From an uncultured Flavobacteriales bacterium (GTDB lineage: Bacteria; Bacteroidota; Bacteroidia; Flavobacteriales_G; Salibacteraceae): a stretch of DNA of 64,000 nt. Position 1 is the stretch's first letter. Every line of letters begins with the position of its first letter. Below the pieces are notes generated by a model. The model ran no database searches, had not been told where the DNA came from, and saw nothing but the letters and a program-made list of their open reading frames with translations. A program made the translations under genes and the position numbers. Below, in pieces: positions 35,577-45,100 of this stretch. The stretch is from the NCBI GenBank assembly GCA_937899835.1, contig CALCCE010000305.1, positions 1-64,000 on the forward strand, written 5' to 3'.

Positions 35577-36335
35577 CTAATTGGTGGGACGAACAACTCC
35601 AATCATGCATCCAAAGTTTCCCCCTTTATCGGGGTGAACTTCAGGCACGTGCATGCGCGATATGGCTCCGTCCAGGTACAAGGCATTGCGGCATCGGAGC
35701 CGGTCGCGAAACAGGCAAGCAAAATCATAAAAGTTGACCGGCTTATCAGAAATGGCAAAAACTACTTGATTGGGCCCCGTTATTCCTACTCCACTTCGGA
35801 TGTAGCGGTTCTTAGAACCCTCTCGAAAAGCAGGATGCAAAGCACCGTCGATGAGCAACAGGGGACCGCTTTGTGTGGCAAAATTCACCTTGGGTTTAAG
35901 GGTTACTATAGCGGGTGTTGGACCGATTTTCGGACCTCCATCGGTAAGGGCGAAAAAACCATTGGGTTGGAGGTAAAAATTACCATAGGCTTCTTTCACC
36001 CGATTGGGCGCTTTTAGCTCCACTCCATCTTCTACATACCACCCTTGTGGGTGCCGATTTTCCAGGTACATGCCCCCATTGGTAGCGAAGGCCAATTTCA
36101 AGTCTTTTGAAGCACACGCTTGTTCCAGTTTTCCCAGGCTTCTAATGGGTTGCTGATTTTCGTTGCGCCAAAAGAAACGCATTGAATCGCGGTTTAAATC
36201 GACATGAAACAACACAAAACCCTGATTCCGAAAGTTGACCTTTTCATATCCTTGAGCAGGTGGGGGATGGTTTTGAAAATGCGCTCCGGTAAAGCAAGCG
36301 GCCAAAAAAACCAGTAAAATAACCCTTACGTTCAT
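35577..36335 (-). CDS. Secreted phosphodiester glycosidase (NAGPA-like)
   Basis: 252 aa with a short signal peptide (MNVRVILLVFLAACFTGAHF). The NAGPA domain shows AFATNGGMYLENRHPQGWYVEDG, NFATQSGPLLLIDG, RSGVGIT, VVFAISD and ALYLDGAISRMHVPE. It is a second, smaller member of the same family as the gene at 33311, without the membrane segments. Periplasmic hydrolysis of a phosphodiester-linked sugar is expected. Its ATG overlaps the stop of the upstream lipoprotein gene as ATGA, so the two are coupled. Confidence 0.88.
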   Translation of the reverse strand: MNVRVILLVFLAACFTGAHFQNHPPPAQGYEKVNFRNQGFVLFHVDLNRDSMRFFWRNENQQPIRSLGKLEQACASKDLKLAFATNGGMYLENRHPQGWYVEDGVELKAPNRVKEAYGNFYLQPNGFFALTDGGPKIGPTPAIVTLKPKVNFATQSGPLLLIDGALHPAFREGSKNRYIRSGVGITGPNQVVFAISDKPVNFYDFACLFRDRLRCRNALYLDGAISRMHVPEVHPDKGGNFGCMIGVVRPTN

Positions 36336-37006
36336 TTAAACTGCATGTTTTGCCCCGGCGGACAACTGCAACAGTAGCGGTAGTAATAGTCGCTTTCGGG
36401 GGGAGAATCTCCAAAAAGAAACGCCATCATCGCGGCCTCTTGTTGCTCGTAGGTATGGTAATCGTCTTTGCACCACAGCCCCCGATGGAGAATGCGGTTG
36501 TGGTGCAACACAAACAAGGCCCCGCCCTTGTATACCGTGTTATAAAATTTCTTGTAATTGCCCCTTTCAGCTGATTTACTGTCTTGTCTTTCGGTAAGTT
36601 GAGCTGCGAGGTCGAGCAATTCTTGAAAGGCTTTTTTTGCCTTTTGAGGAGTATCGTAGTGGAGCCACCAAAAACTTTGATAGCGTTGTACCTGAAACAA
36701 ACCGTCCCGGTTAAGGGCCATCACAAAGCGCTTGGGTTGTTTTTCAATCTCCAGTTCAGTGAGTTCAGGATAGTTTTTATCCGGTGGAAACACCGTATCT
36801 ACCAAAGCCATCCACGCCTTCATGTCCAAAGTAGTGCTCACCGATGGTAATGGCGGGGCCACTTTTTTCGATGACGAATCCGACTCAACGGCAGGAGCTG
36901 CCGGTGCCGGAGCAGGTGGTGGCGGTGGAGCTTCTGTTTGACAGCCTGCTACCAAAAGCAACAGGAGCAGGAGAAAACGCCACGATCGAAAACTGCTGGG
37001 GAACAT
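36332..37006 (-). CDS. Lipoprotein of unknown function, cysteine-rich end
   Basis: 224 aa. The signal (FRSWRFLLLLLLLVAGC) is followed by a proline/alanine-rich linker (PPPPPAPAPAAPA), then a globular part with FWWLHYDTPQKAKKAF and a C-terminus containing YRYCCSCPPGQ. I do not recognise a family. It is translationally coupled (ATGA) to the secreted phosphodiester glycosidase, so it may work with it in the periplasm. It begins 51 bases after kptA. Confidence 0.8.
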   Translation of the reverse strand: MFPSSFRSWRFLLLLLLLVAGCQTEAPPPPPAPAPAAPAVESDSSSKKVAPPLPSVSTTLDMKAWMALVDTVFPPDKNYPELTELEIEKQPKRFVMALNRDGLFQVQRYQSFWWLHYDTPQKAKKAFQELLDLAAQLTERQDSKSAERGNYKKFYNTVYKGGALFVLHHNRILHRGLWCKDDYHTYEQQEAAMMAFLFGDSPPESDYYYRYCCSCPPGQNMQFK

Positions 37007-37057
37007 AGTGTGAATTTAAATCGAACCGGTGAAATAACGAAAAGGCACTCCGTATTC

Positions 37058-37609
37058 TTATAGAGAATGGTCGATGCTTAAAAATTGAGGCGGCACAGCA
37101 CGGGTGAGCCATACGCCATTTTTGGATTGATAAAACAAATGCCCTTGCTGGTGCATCGCAACCGCATCAATTAGGAGAAGCAACAGCTTACCATGCCGGC
37201 GACCAACTTTGGAGGCTGTTTCGCGATCGGCACTGAGGTGTACATGTTGACGGCTGCGTTTGGTAAGCCCCTCCACTTGTATGCTGGACCAAAACCGGTC
37301 GGCAGTGCCATGAAAAAGTAGATCGGGCGGAAGTGCAGGCGCCAGTTGAAGATCGACCGAAATGCTATGGCCTTGATTCGCTCGAATTCGGGTTTGATTC
37401 TCGTTAAAAGTAAACCGCTGTTTGTCGTTTTCGCTCACTACTTTTTGCAACAACTCAAGGTTGATCTCCAACCCTGCTTGTTGCATTTTATCCAGCAATG
37501 GGTCCACTTCGGCCCAACCGTCCGAGCTCAGTTGAAGACCAATTTTCTCGGGTTGATGACGAAGCACCAGGCTCAAAAATTTGCTGCTACGCTTAAGTAT
37601 GGAACTCAT
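37058..37609 (-). CDS. kptA: RNA 2'-phosphotransferase (Tpt1/KptA)
   Basis: 183 aa, normal length. The N-terminal winged-helix part reads SKFLSLVLRHQPEKIGL and DGWAEVDPLL; the NAD-binding ADP-ribosyltransferase part has LLFHGTADRFWSSI, GLTKRSRQHVHLS and GVWLTRAVPPQFL. It removes an RNA 2'-phosphate with NAD+, a step of eukaryotic tRNA splicing; bacterial roles are uncertain and may include end repair or RNA ADP-ribosylation. The ATG overlaps the stop of the TPR-methyltransferase as ATGA, which implies coupled translation. Confidence 0.93.
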   Translation of the reverse strand: MSSILKRSSKFLSLVLRHQPEKIGLQLSSDGWAEVDPLLDKMQQAGLEINLELLQKVVSENDKQRFTFNENQTRIRANQGHSISVDLQLAPALPPDLLFHGTADRFWSSIQVEGLTKRSRQHVHLSADRETASKVGRRHGKLLLLLIDAVAMHQQGHLFYQSKNGVWLTRAVPPQFLSIDHSL

Positions 37610-39372
37610 GATTGGACTTTATTGCGAAACTGAATCAAAATCTCACTTTGGAGCATTTCCAAATGGAAGACTTCCCCATCCACCACTTCCGGCTGATCTT
37701 TGAAAAAATAGACCGCCTGGCCCCAATGCACCATGCCACCTTCTGGTCCCGAAGAAAGGCTGAGGGAATCATTCAATTGCAGGTCGAACCAAAAGGCAAT
37801 GCCGTGTACGGTGCCACTACTGGTGATGGGCACTTCTAAGGGAGTAACTGCCGGGTCGTCGATAGAGAAAACCGGTTGTGGTGTTCTGAAATCAATGTCT
37901 TTGGCTAAAAAGATGTCTGACAGCGTTTTGTACTGGTGCTCCCGAAGGTTGATTTTTTGGTATTCCGTAGTGTCACGCAATGCATCGAAAGCACGCAAAT
38001 CGAAACCAGAAATTTGACGCACCGGATTAACCTGAGCCAGTTCAGCAGATTCAATCAACACCGCATGCAGTGCTGCTCCTTGCGGAATAATCGTAGCCTC
38101 GGGTTTCAGTAAGTTTTGAATGGCATGCCGAAAAGTGGGCAAAACGCCTTCACCTAAAAGTCCAACGTCCAGAATTTCAGAAACCAGAACATCCGCTTTT
38201 TCGGGCAGGTGCTTTTCTGCCGAAAGTGCAGTAGATTTTTCGTTCAACACCGTAATGCGTTCCGCAAAACCATTGTCTGCAATCACCTTCGTAGCAACTT
38301 CTGCCAGCGTTGGCACCATCTCACACGCAATCACTTTGGCTGCCTCTGCCCGGGCAGCCATCATGGCCAAAAGGCCAGATCCGGTACCAATGTCCAATAC
38401 CGTAGAATCTTTCGTCACAGCGCCTTGAATCGCCTTTTCGAAGGCCTCGTTGCGGGCCTGATCGGCCAGCATGGAAAAGTGCCAGGAGAAGATGCGTTTG
38501 TTTTGCAGGTTGAGCAAATTACTTTTCGCGATCCCTGCCTCCGGGTCGATCTTTAGGGCCTGTTCAAAATAGGGGATGGCATCCTGAGGGCGGCCCAGGT
38601 CGCGCATCAAATTGCCCATGAGGGTGATCGTTTCCACATTTTTTGGGTCGTGTTGCAACGCTTTTTTATAAGCCGTTTCGGCATCGCCCAAGCGGCCGGA
38701 TACGTGGTATACCATGCCGATCTTTTCGTAAATGGCTTGGTAGTCAGGAAATTTCTCCACCACTAGCTCATACCATTTTATAGCCTCTTCGTAATGGTGC
38801 TCTTCCGATTCTATGTACCCCAGATTAACGTAGGCGGAAACCATCTTTGGGTCGTGTTCAATGGCCCCACGCAAGGAGCTTTTGGCAGTTTCCAGGTGTC
38901 CGTTTTGATATTGTAAGGTGCCCAGGTTGTAAAGTGCTTCCGGGAAATTAGATTTGAGCGCTACCGCCTTTTCCAGGCTTTCAAGTGCTTCCGCATTGCG
39001 TTGTAAGTGGAGGTAAAGGTTGCCCAGGTTGTAGTGTGCTTCGGCCCGTTCGGGGTGTACGGCAACCATTTGTTGCGCGTATTTAATGCCTTTTTCGGTC
39101 TCTCCCGATTGCACCAGAAAAGAACTCATCGCCGAGAGTAAATCACCGTCCTTAGGGTTGCGGGCCAGTCCTTTTTCCAACACCCGGCGGGCTTGGTCGA
39201 GTTTGTTTTGGGCGGCCAGCACCTGACTCAAAAAATGGTATGCCGGACCGTATGCCGGAGAGGATTTGATCACCCGCAGATAAAGCTGCTCGGCCTGATA
39301 CAACTGACCGCTTTGATGGAGCTTTTGGGCTTTTCTAAATGTGTTTTGGGGGTTAAATTTCTGACCTGCCAT
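37606..39372 (-). CDS. TPR-repeat protein fused to a PRMT-like methyltransferase
   Basis: 588 aa, no signal peptide. Residues 1 to about 300 are eight or so TPR repeats (AEAHYNLGNLYLHLQRNAEA, PEALYNLGTLQYQNGH, VSAYVNLGYIESEEHHYEEA). From about 315 follows an SAM-dependent methyltransferase: motif I VLDIGTGSGLLAMMAARA, post-I ACEMVPT, and a double-E-like loop VSEILDVGLLGEGVLPTFRHA, then a beta-barrel-like part (VPITSSGTVHGIAFWFDLQL). The loop and the domain order resemble eukaryotic PRMT7/PRMT9 arginine methyltransferases. The substrate is unknown. It heads a putative operon with kptA. Confidence 0.88.
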   Translation of the reverse strand: MAGQKFNPQNTFRKAQKLHQSGQLYQAEQLYLRVIKSSPAYGPAYHFLSQVLAAQNKLDQARRVLEKGLARNPKDGDLLSAMSSFLVQSGETEKGIKYAQQMVAVHPERAEAHYNLGNLYLHLQRNAEALESLEKAVALKSNFPEALYNLGTLQYQNGHLETAKSSLRGAIEHDPKMVSAYVNLGYIESEEHHYEEAIKWYELVVEKFPDYQAIYEKIGMVYHVSGRLGDAETAYKKALQHDPKNVETITLMGNLMRDLGRPQDAIPYFEQALKIDPEAGIAKSNLLNLQNKRIFSWHFSMLADQARNEAFEKAIQGAVTKDSTVLDIGTGSGLLAMMAARAEAAKVIACEMVPTLAEVATKVIADNGFAERITVLNEKSTALSAEKHLPEKADVLVSEILDVGLLGEGVLPTFRHAIQNLLKPEATIIPQGAALHAVLIESAELAQVNPVRQISGFDLRAFDALRDTTEYQKINLREHQYKTLSDIFLAKDIDFRTPQPVFSIDDPAVTPLEVPITSSGTVHGIAFWFDLQLNDSLSLSSGPEGGMVHWGQAVYFFKDQPEVVDGEVFHLEMLQSEILIQFRNKVQS

Positions 39373-39392
39373 GGGTGATTAGATGGTGATGA

Positions 39393-39422
39393 AAGCCGAA
39401 AATAAAGTAAAATTATCGGCTT
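39393..39422 (-). terminator. Weak hairpin after the SxtJ-like gene
   Basis: AAGCCGA and TCGGCTT form a 7-bp stem with an AT-rich 16-nt loop, 21 bases past the SxtJ-like stop. There is no good T tract, so this may not be a full terminator. Confidence 0.3.
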
Positions 39423-39443
39423 CAGCAGGTCTGCTGGCAGGTT

Positions 39444-39824
39444 TTACCAGGGGTTGTCCAAATCTTCGGATTGGAAGGTGTGCGACCGGGTTTTCCAGTA
39501 GGTGTCCTGTTTCCGACGAAGCCCCAGTTTGTCTTTGTTCACCATGCGGTTGAGGAGGGCAATTGGAGTGAGGAAAAGGAAGAAAACGATGGACAAGATG
39601 ACGCGTGACATCACATAACCCATACCTTCCGCCAGTTTGTACCAACCCCAGTTCACCCATTTGGCTAAAGGAGGAATGAAAATACCAATGATTCCAACTC
39701 CCATCGAAATATAAAGCAGAATTGGATTGGGGTCGGTGTCCTCTTTCCAGAATTGGATCAGGTAGATCACCAAAAAACCAGTGGCGATAATAAGATGGGT
39801 TTCCAGGACCTTGGAGCGCGGCAT
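39444..39824 (-). CDS. SxtJ-like small membrane protein
   Basis: 126 aa with about three hydrophobic segments (HLIIATGFLVIYLIQFW, ILLYISMGVGIIGIFIPPLA, VILSIVFFLFLTPIALLNR) and a charged C-terminus containing RKQDTYWKTR. This matches the SxtJ family found beside carbamoyltransferases. The start MPRSKVLETH at 39824 overlaps the stop of the 49-aa DUF5989 gene as TGATG; a longer open frame upstream would read through that gene in another frame. Function unknown. Confidence 0.82.
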   Translation of the reverse strand: MPRSKVLETHLIIATGFLVIYLIQFWKEDTDPNPILLYISMGVGIIGIFIPPLAKWVNWGWYKLAEGMGYVMSRVILSIVFFLFLTPIALLNRMVNKDKLGLRRKQDTYWKTRSHTFQSEDLDNPW

Positions 39825-39973
39825 CAGAACAAGGTGTAGATGAAGGGTGCCAGACCGGTTCCTCCACCGATCACCAGCAACACGCCCAAGAGCAACAGCA
39901 CGAAGATGATCGGAATGAGCCAAAACTTTTTCCGCTGCATCAAAAATTTCCAAAGGTCGGTTAGGAACTCCAT
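39824..39973 (-). CDS. DUF5989-like 49-aa membrane protein
   Basis: Found by direct translation of the minus strand from 39973; it is short and easily missed. It begins MEFLTDLWKFLMQRKKFWL, continues with one hydrophobic helix (IIFVLLLLGVLLVIGGG) and ends GTGLAPFIYTLF. This is the typical DUF5989 pattern: an amphipathic start with a QRKKFW motif and one transmembrane helix. It lies between the carbamoyltransferase and the SxtJ-like gene, overlapping the latter by one base (TGATG), the usual family arrangement. Function unknown; an assembly or anchoring subunit is a guess. Confidence 0.88.
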   Translation of the reverse strand: MEFLTDLWKFLMQRKKFWLIPIIFVLLLLGVLLVIGGGTGLAPFIYTLF

Positions 39974-40065
39974 AGCTGAACTTTTGCCAAAGCTACAAAT
40001 TCATTGATTGCGTCCGAAGGTTTTTCACAGCCGCTCCAAAAGGACGAACCGATGGTTTCGATGGA

Positions 40066-41928
40066 TTAATCGAGGGCAAACTCTTGCTGCCAATCGTCGG
40101 TGCTTGCCCACTCGGGTTGCGCTTCCTTAAAAAAGAGGAAATTGCCCAATACCAACACATCCATTTCGGTACGCATAAAACACCGGTAAGCGTCTTCCGG
40201 AGTACATACAATGGGTTCGCCCCGTACATTGAAACTGGTGTTGACCACCATGCCAAGTCCGGTTAGTTTTTCAAACGCACGAATCAAACCAAAGTAGCGC
40301 GGGTTCGTTGCTTCGTGCACCGATTGTACCCGAGCCGAGAAGTCAATGTGGGTAATGGCGGGTATCTCCGAGCGCTGCACGTAAAGGCGTTCTTTCATTG
40401 GCAGCTTGTAGTAATCTTCCGGTACTTTTTTACGGATGGTATCCTTTACCGGAGCCACCAGAAGCATGTAGGGCGAATCGCCTTCCAATTCGAAATACGT
40501 ACCTGCCTTATCGCTCAGCACCGAGGGTGCAAAGGGGCGAAAGCTCTCCCGGTATTTGATTTTGAGGTTCAGTTTTTTCTGCATCTCCTCGTCCCGGGCA
40601 TCGCCCAAAATACTCCGGTTGCCCAGCGCACGTGGACCAAATTCCATTCTTCCCTGAAACCATCCGATCACCTTGCCCTGCTTCAATTGCTCCGCAGTGG
40701 TTTGGGCCACCTGGTTAAACTCCGAGAGGTGTTCAAAAGGTGCGTTGAATTTTTTTGCTGTCAACCGGATATCGCGATCGGTAAAGTCTGGGCCCAGGTA
40801 GGAGCCCTCCATAGCATCTTTGCCAGGGGTGACTTCCCGCGGCTGTTCATAATGAATGTAGTGGGCCGCAAGCGCAGCTCCCAACGCTCCGCCGGCATCT
40901 CCTGCCGCCGGTTGAATAAAGATGTTTTCAAATACTTTGCTGCGCAGTAATTTGCCATTGGCCACACAATTGAGGGCCACTCCGCCGGCAAGGCACAGGT
41001 ACTTTGCTCCGGTGAGCCGTTGTGCTTCCTTCGCAATGGCCATCACCGCCTCCTCGGTGACCCATTGGATGGCAAAGGCAAGGTCACAATGGTGCTGCTC
41101 TAAGGCACTTTCCGCAGACCTGCGCGGAAAACCAAACAGCTTTTCCCATTTGTGATCGTGCACCATGCGCAATCCGGTGGCATAGTTGAAATACTCCTGA
41201 CTGAGGTGCAAAGAGCCATCTGCTTTCAAGTCTATCAGATGTTCGTAAATCAGGTCGCGGTAGCGCTTAACGGCTTCCGATTCCGGAATACCGTAAGGTG
41301 CCAGCCCCATGAGTTTGTACTCGCCAGAGTTCACTTTAAAACCGAGGAAATAGGTGAAAGCTGAATACAACAAGCCCAGTGAATGGGGAAAATGCAGTTC
41401 CCTCAAAAATTCGATGTTCGAACCTTTGCCCATCCCAATAGAAGTGGTAGTCCATTCGCCAACCCCATCCAGGGTAACGATTGCCGCTTCCTCAAAGGGA
41501 GAAGGATAAAAGGCACTGGCCGCGTGAGAAAGGTGGTGCTCCGGAAAAAGCAGCTTCACCTTTTTTTTGTTGTACGGTCCAATTTGGGTAAGGTGTTGAT
41601 GAATCTCCCTTTTGAGAAACATCTTTTCGCGAAGCCACACCGGTATCGCCATGATGAACGAACGGATGCCCTTTGGGGCAAAACCATAGTAAGTTTCAAG
41701 CAAACGTTCGAATTTCAGCAGCGGCTTGTCGTAAAACGCAATGGCGTCCAGGTCGTCAATTTCAAGCCCAGCCTCTTGCAGGCAATAAGCCACTGCCTTA
41801 CTGGGAAAAGACGCATCCTGCTTTTTGCGGGTAAAACGCTCTTCCTGCGCGGCTGCAACAATTTTTCCGTCCTCTAAAACGGCTGCTGCTGAATCGTGGT
41901 AAAAGGCAGATATGCCTAAAATTTTCAT
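40066..41928 (-). CDS. Carbamoyltransferase (NodU/CmcH family)
   Basis: 620 aa, full length. The N-terminal YrdC-like/ASKHA part begins MKILGISAFYHDSAAAVLED and has the metal-ligand histidines in EHHLSHAASAFYPSPF, with VTLDGVGEW and CLAGGVALNCVANGKLL. The C-terminal part reads FQGRMEFGPRALGNRSILGD and VVNTSFNVRGEPIVCTPEDA. It transfers carbamoyl from carbamoyl phosphate to a hydroxyl, usually on a sugar, polysaccharide or secondary metabolite. The partner genes (DUF5989, SxtJ) point to an envelope glycan or lipid-linked product, by inference. The acceptor is unknown. Confidence 0.93.
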   Translation of the reverse strand: MKILGISAFYHDSAAAVLEDGKIVAAAQEERFTRKKQDASFPSKAVAYCLQEAGLEIDDLDAIAFYDKPLLKFERLLETYYGFAPKGIRSFIMAIPVWLREKMFLKREIHQHLTQIGPYNKKKVKLLFPEHHLSHAASAFYPSPFEEAAIVTLDGVGEWTTTSIGMGKGSNIEFLRELHFPHSLGLLYSAFTYFLGFKVNSGEYKLMGLAPYGIPESEAVKRYRDLIYEHLIDLKADGSLHLSQEYFNYATGLRMVHDHKWEKLFGFPRRSAESALEQHHCDLAFAIQWVTEEAVMAIAKEAQRLTGAKYLCLAGGVALNCVANGKLLRSKVFENIFIQPAAGDAGGALGAALAAHYIHYEQPREVTPGKDAMEGSYLGPDFTDRDIRLTAKKFNAPFEHLSEFNQVAQTTAEQLKQGKVIGWFQGRMEFGPRALGNRSILGDARDEEMQKKLNLKIKYRESFRPFAPSVLSDKAGTYFELEGDSPYMLLVAPVKDTIRKKVPEDYYKLPMKERLYVQRSEIPAITHIDFSARVQSVHEATNPRYFGLIRAFEKLTGLGMVVNTSFNVRGEPIVCTPEDAYRCFMRTEMDVLVLGNFLFFKEAQPEWASTDDWQQEFALD

Positions 41929-42052
41929 CGCTTTTCGCTGAATGGGGCCTTCAGTACCCGAATTTCATCCGGGGACGAAGGTATTCAAAAATCAATTGGA
42001 GCCTTGGTATTTATTACGGGGAATCTGACAGGTATCGCATCTGCAACAGGGC

Positions 42053-42090
42053 AAAAAAAAGAGGTCGACTCGCCACGAGCCGACCTCTTT
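42053..42090 (-). terminator. Intrinsic terminator of the 1727-aa surface protein gene
   Basis: AAAGAGGTCG and CGACCTCTTT pair, with an inner CTCG/CGAG helix after one mismatch. On the minus strand the stem runs into eight T residues. It lies 24 bases past the stop. Confidence 0.88.
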
Positions 42091-42113
42091 GAAAAAAATG
42101 AGAAGTGCTGTTC

Positions 42114-45100
42114 TTATTGAACGGTCACTTTTTTGATCAATACACTGTCTGCAGTTTGCAAGCGCAGGAAGTAAGAACCAGCGGCTACGCCTTCGAGGTT
42201 CAACTCAGCGCGGAATGCTGCAGGAATTTGGTTGAAGACTTTCGAGCTCATTACCTGGCCTTGCATGTTCACCAATTCCACCGTCAGGTTGCGGTTGCCC
42301 AATCCGGCAACTTCTACCGTCAACTCACCTTTGGTTGGGTTCGGGTAGTAGGCTACCACGGCTTGTTGCAGGATTTCGTTCACACTCACCGGCCAAATTT
42401 CTACCACGATGGTGTCGCTACCCTCACAACCGTCAGCAGAGGTTACGGTGACCGAGTAAGTTCCGGTGACCGATACCGCCAGGGTTTGAGCAGTAGAGTT
42501 GTCATCCCACAGGTAGGTGCTTCCGGCGTTGCCGGCATCGAGGGTAAATGGATCACCATTGGTAATGGTGGTATCGTTACCCAGGTTGACCACTGGCAGT
42601 GGGCTCACCGTCAAGGTAACATCGTCACTGGCAGTACATCCATTAGCATCGGTAATGGTCACGCTGTATGTTCCGGCCATCATCACGGTCAAGGTCTGAT
42701 TGGTCGAGTTGTCATCCCACAAGTAAGAAGTAGCGCTACCACCATCGAGAATCTCAGATAATCCGTCACAGAAGCTTCTGTCCGCACCAAGACTCACCGT
42801 TGGCAATGGATTTACAGTAACCACTACTGAATCCAGGTTGGAACAGTTGTTTCCGTCGGTAATCATCACCGAGTAGGTACCTGAAGTGCTCACTACGAGG
42901 GTTTGGTTGGTGGTATTGTCGTTCCACGTGTAGGTGAAACCAGCACCAGCATCGAGGGTTGTGCTGTTGCCATCACAGAAGGCAGTGTCGTTGCCCAAGT
43001 TCACCATGGGCAAAGCATTCACTGTCAACACCAAGGTATCGGTAGCCGAACAGTTGTTGCTGTCAGTAACCATCACCATGTAGGAGCCTGTAGTATCGGC
43101 AGTCAATGTTTGGGTAGTAGCAGCACCACCGTTCCAGGAATAAGCGGCCAAACCGGCACCGGCATCCAAGGAGATACTTGCACCCACACAAACAGCGGTA
43201 TCTGCGCCAAGCGCCACCGTTGGGTTCGCGTTTACGGTGATCACAATGTCATCATCGTTCGCACAGTTGTTTCCGTCCACCACTTCAACGTTGTAGGTTC
43301 CTGTAGTGTCTGCCACAATGGTTTGTGCAGTAGCAGCACCGTTGTTCCAAGAGTAGGTAGCTCCGGCATTGCCAGCATCAAGGGTAATGCTGTTGCCCAT
43401 ACAGAAGGTAGTATCCGCGCCAAGGGCAACCAACGGCAAGGTGTTGATGCTCAATACAACCGTATCGGTATTCGTACATCCGTTTCCATCGGTAATCATT
43501 ACAAAATAGCTACCGGCAGAGTCTACCGAAATCGATTGATTGGTGTCCGCACCGTTCAACCAGTCATAGCTAAATCCGGCACCAGCATCAAAGGTTACCG
43601 TATCGCCATCACACACGGCGGTATCGTTGCCCAAGCTGAAAATCGGCTGTGGAAAAATGGTCAACCCACTCAATAAGGTGGTATCGTTGGCATTGCTGGT
43701 ATCAGTATTCATTGCCGTATAACCGTTGAGGTTGAAAATACCACCTAAGGTAGTGTTCAAAGTGTCCACAACGACGGTGTCCAATTCGAGGAAACCAAGG
43801 ATTCCGCTATAGTTCGCAGTAAGGTTGAGCGTAGCCGATCCGGTAATGTCCACATTCACCGGGAAGGTGGTTTGTGTATTAACCCCAAAGTTTTGAATCA
43901 CCACCGCAAAAGGTTGTTCCTCTTCTCCACAAATGGTGGTAGAACCACTGCCTACAAAATCAATGACCCCTACATCGTTGCTGGGAGCAGTGTAAATGTT
44001 GATGTCATCCAAATGCAGGTCGTAATCTTGCGTGTCGTCAACCGTTCCATCGGTAGCGAAGAATCCAATGATCACATCCTGACCGGCGTAAGTACCGAGC
44101 GTAACCCCGCGGGTGGTTAAGGTAGTGGTCAGGTTGTTCGAAGCATCTACGGAGTCGATAGCGATCCAGGAGAGACCACAGTCGTTGGACAGGTAGACGT
44201 ACATCTTGTCATCAGAACCCATGGCATCACCTACGGTAACCGAGTTCCAGTTGGTAACCGCCACTTTGTAGGACAATACTGAATTGACGCCAGCGGTAAA
44301 CCTGGGACCCAACAACCACTCTTCGTTAAAGTCGGAGTAAAGGTTGATCCGTGCTGTTTTGTTTCCAGAGAAACCAAGGTCATCCTGATCAGTCCACGCA
44401 GAAGTAGTTCCGGAAGGTACTGGGAAATCCTCGGTCTCGATCCAGTCTGGATACAAGGTGTTGAGGTTGGCTCCGGTATACCCGGTGAAGTCCAATTGCT
44501 GTGGCAAGGAAGCCAAAGCAGTCTGAGTACGGGTAAACACAATCGTAGAATCGTTGATCGGGTTACCATCGCCATCTACGAAGATCACACCACGGAAAGT
44601 ATAAGTACCCACGGCACTCATATCATAAGTGGTAGAAACCGTAACCACTTGCGAAGCACCCGAAGCCAATGTTCCTGAGTTGACGAAAGTGATCAGTGTA
44701 TCCGGGTTCACGCCACCCACAATCACCGCTGCAGTGAGCGTATCGACTGAGAAGTCAATGGCGTTGGGGTGGTTGTTGGTGATCTCCAATTCTACGGTTT
44801 GGTTGGCCGTGTAGCATCCGGTAGGACCAGGAGTAGGAATGCCAGTAGCAGCGATATCGATGGATGGAGGCGTACCGATGAAAATATCGTCGATGTGTAC
44901 GTCAATGTCTTCTGCATCGTCTACGGATCCGTCGGTGCCATAAAAGGCCAACACTACGTTTTGACCCGCATAGGTGCTCAGCGACACTGTACGTTGGGTA
45001 AGCACGTTAGAAATAGCATCGTTGCTGTCTACCGAATCAATCGGAGTCCAGGAGATACCGCAATCCAAAGAAAGCATGACGTAGAGTTTGTCATCCGATC

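Noticed and set aside
39379-39867. 162-aa open frame on the minus strand over the SxtJ-like gene
   Set aside because: It is out of frame with the SxtJ-like and DUF5989-like genes, whose membrane helices and overlap make sense; its own sequence has no domain.
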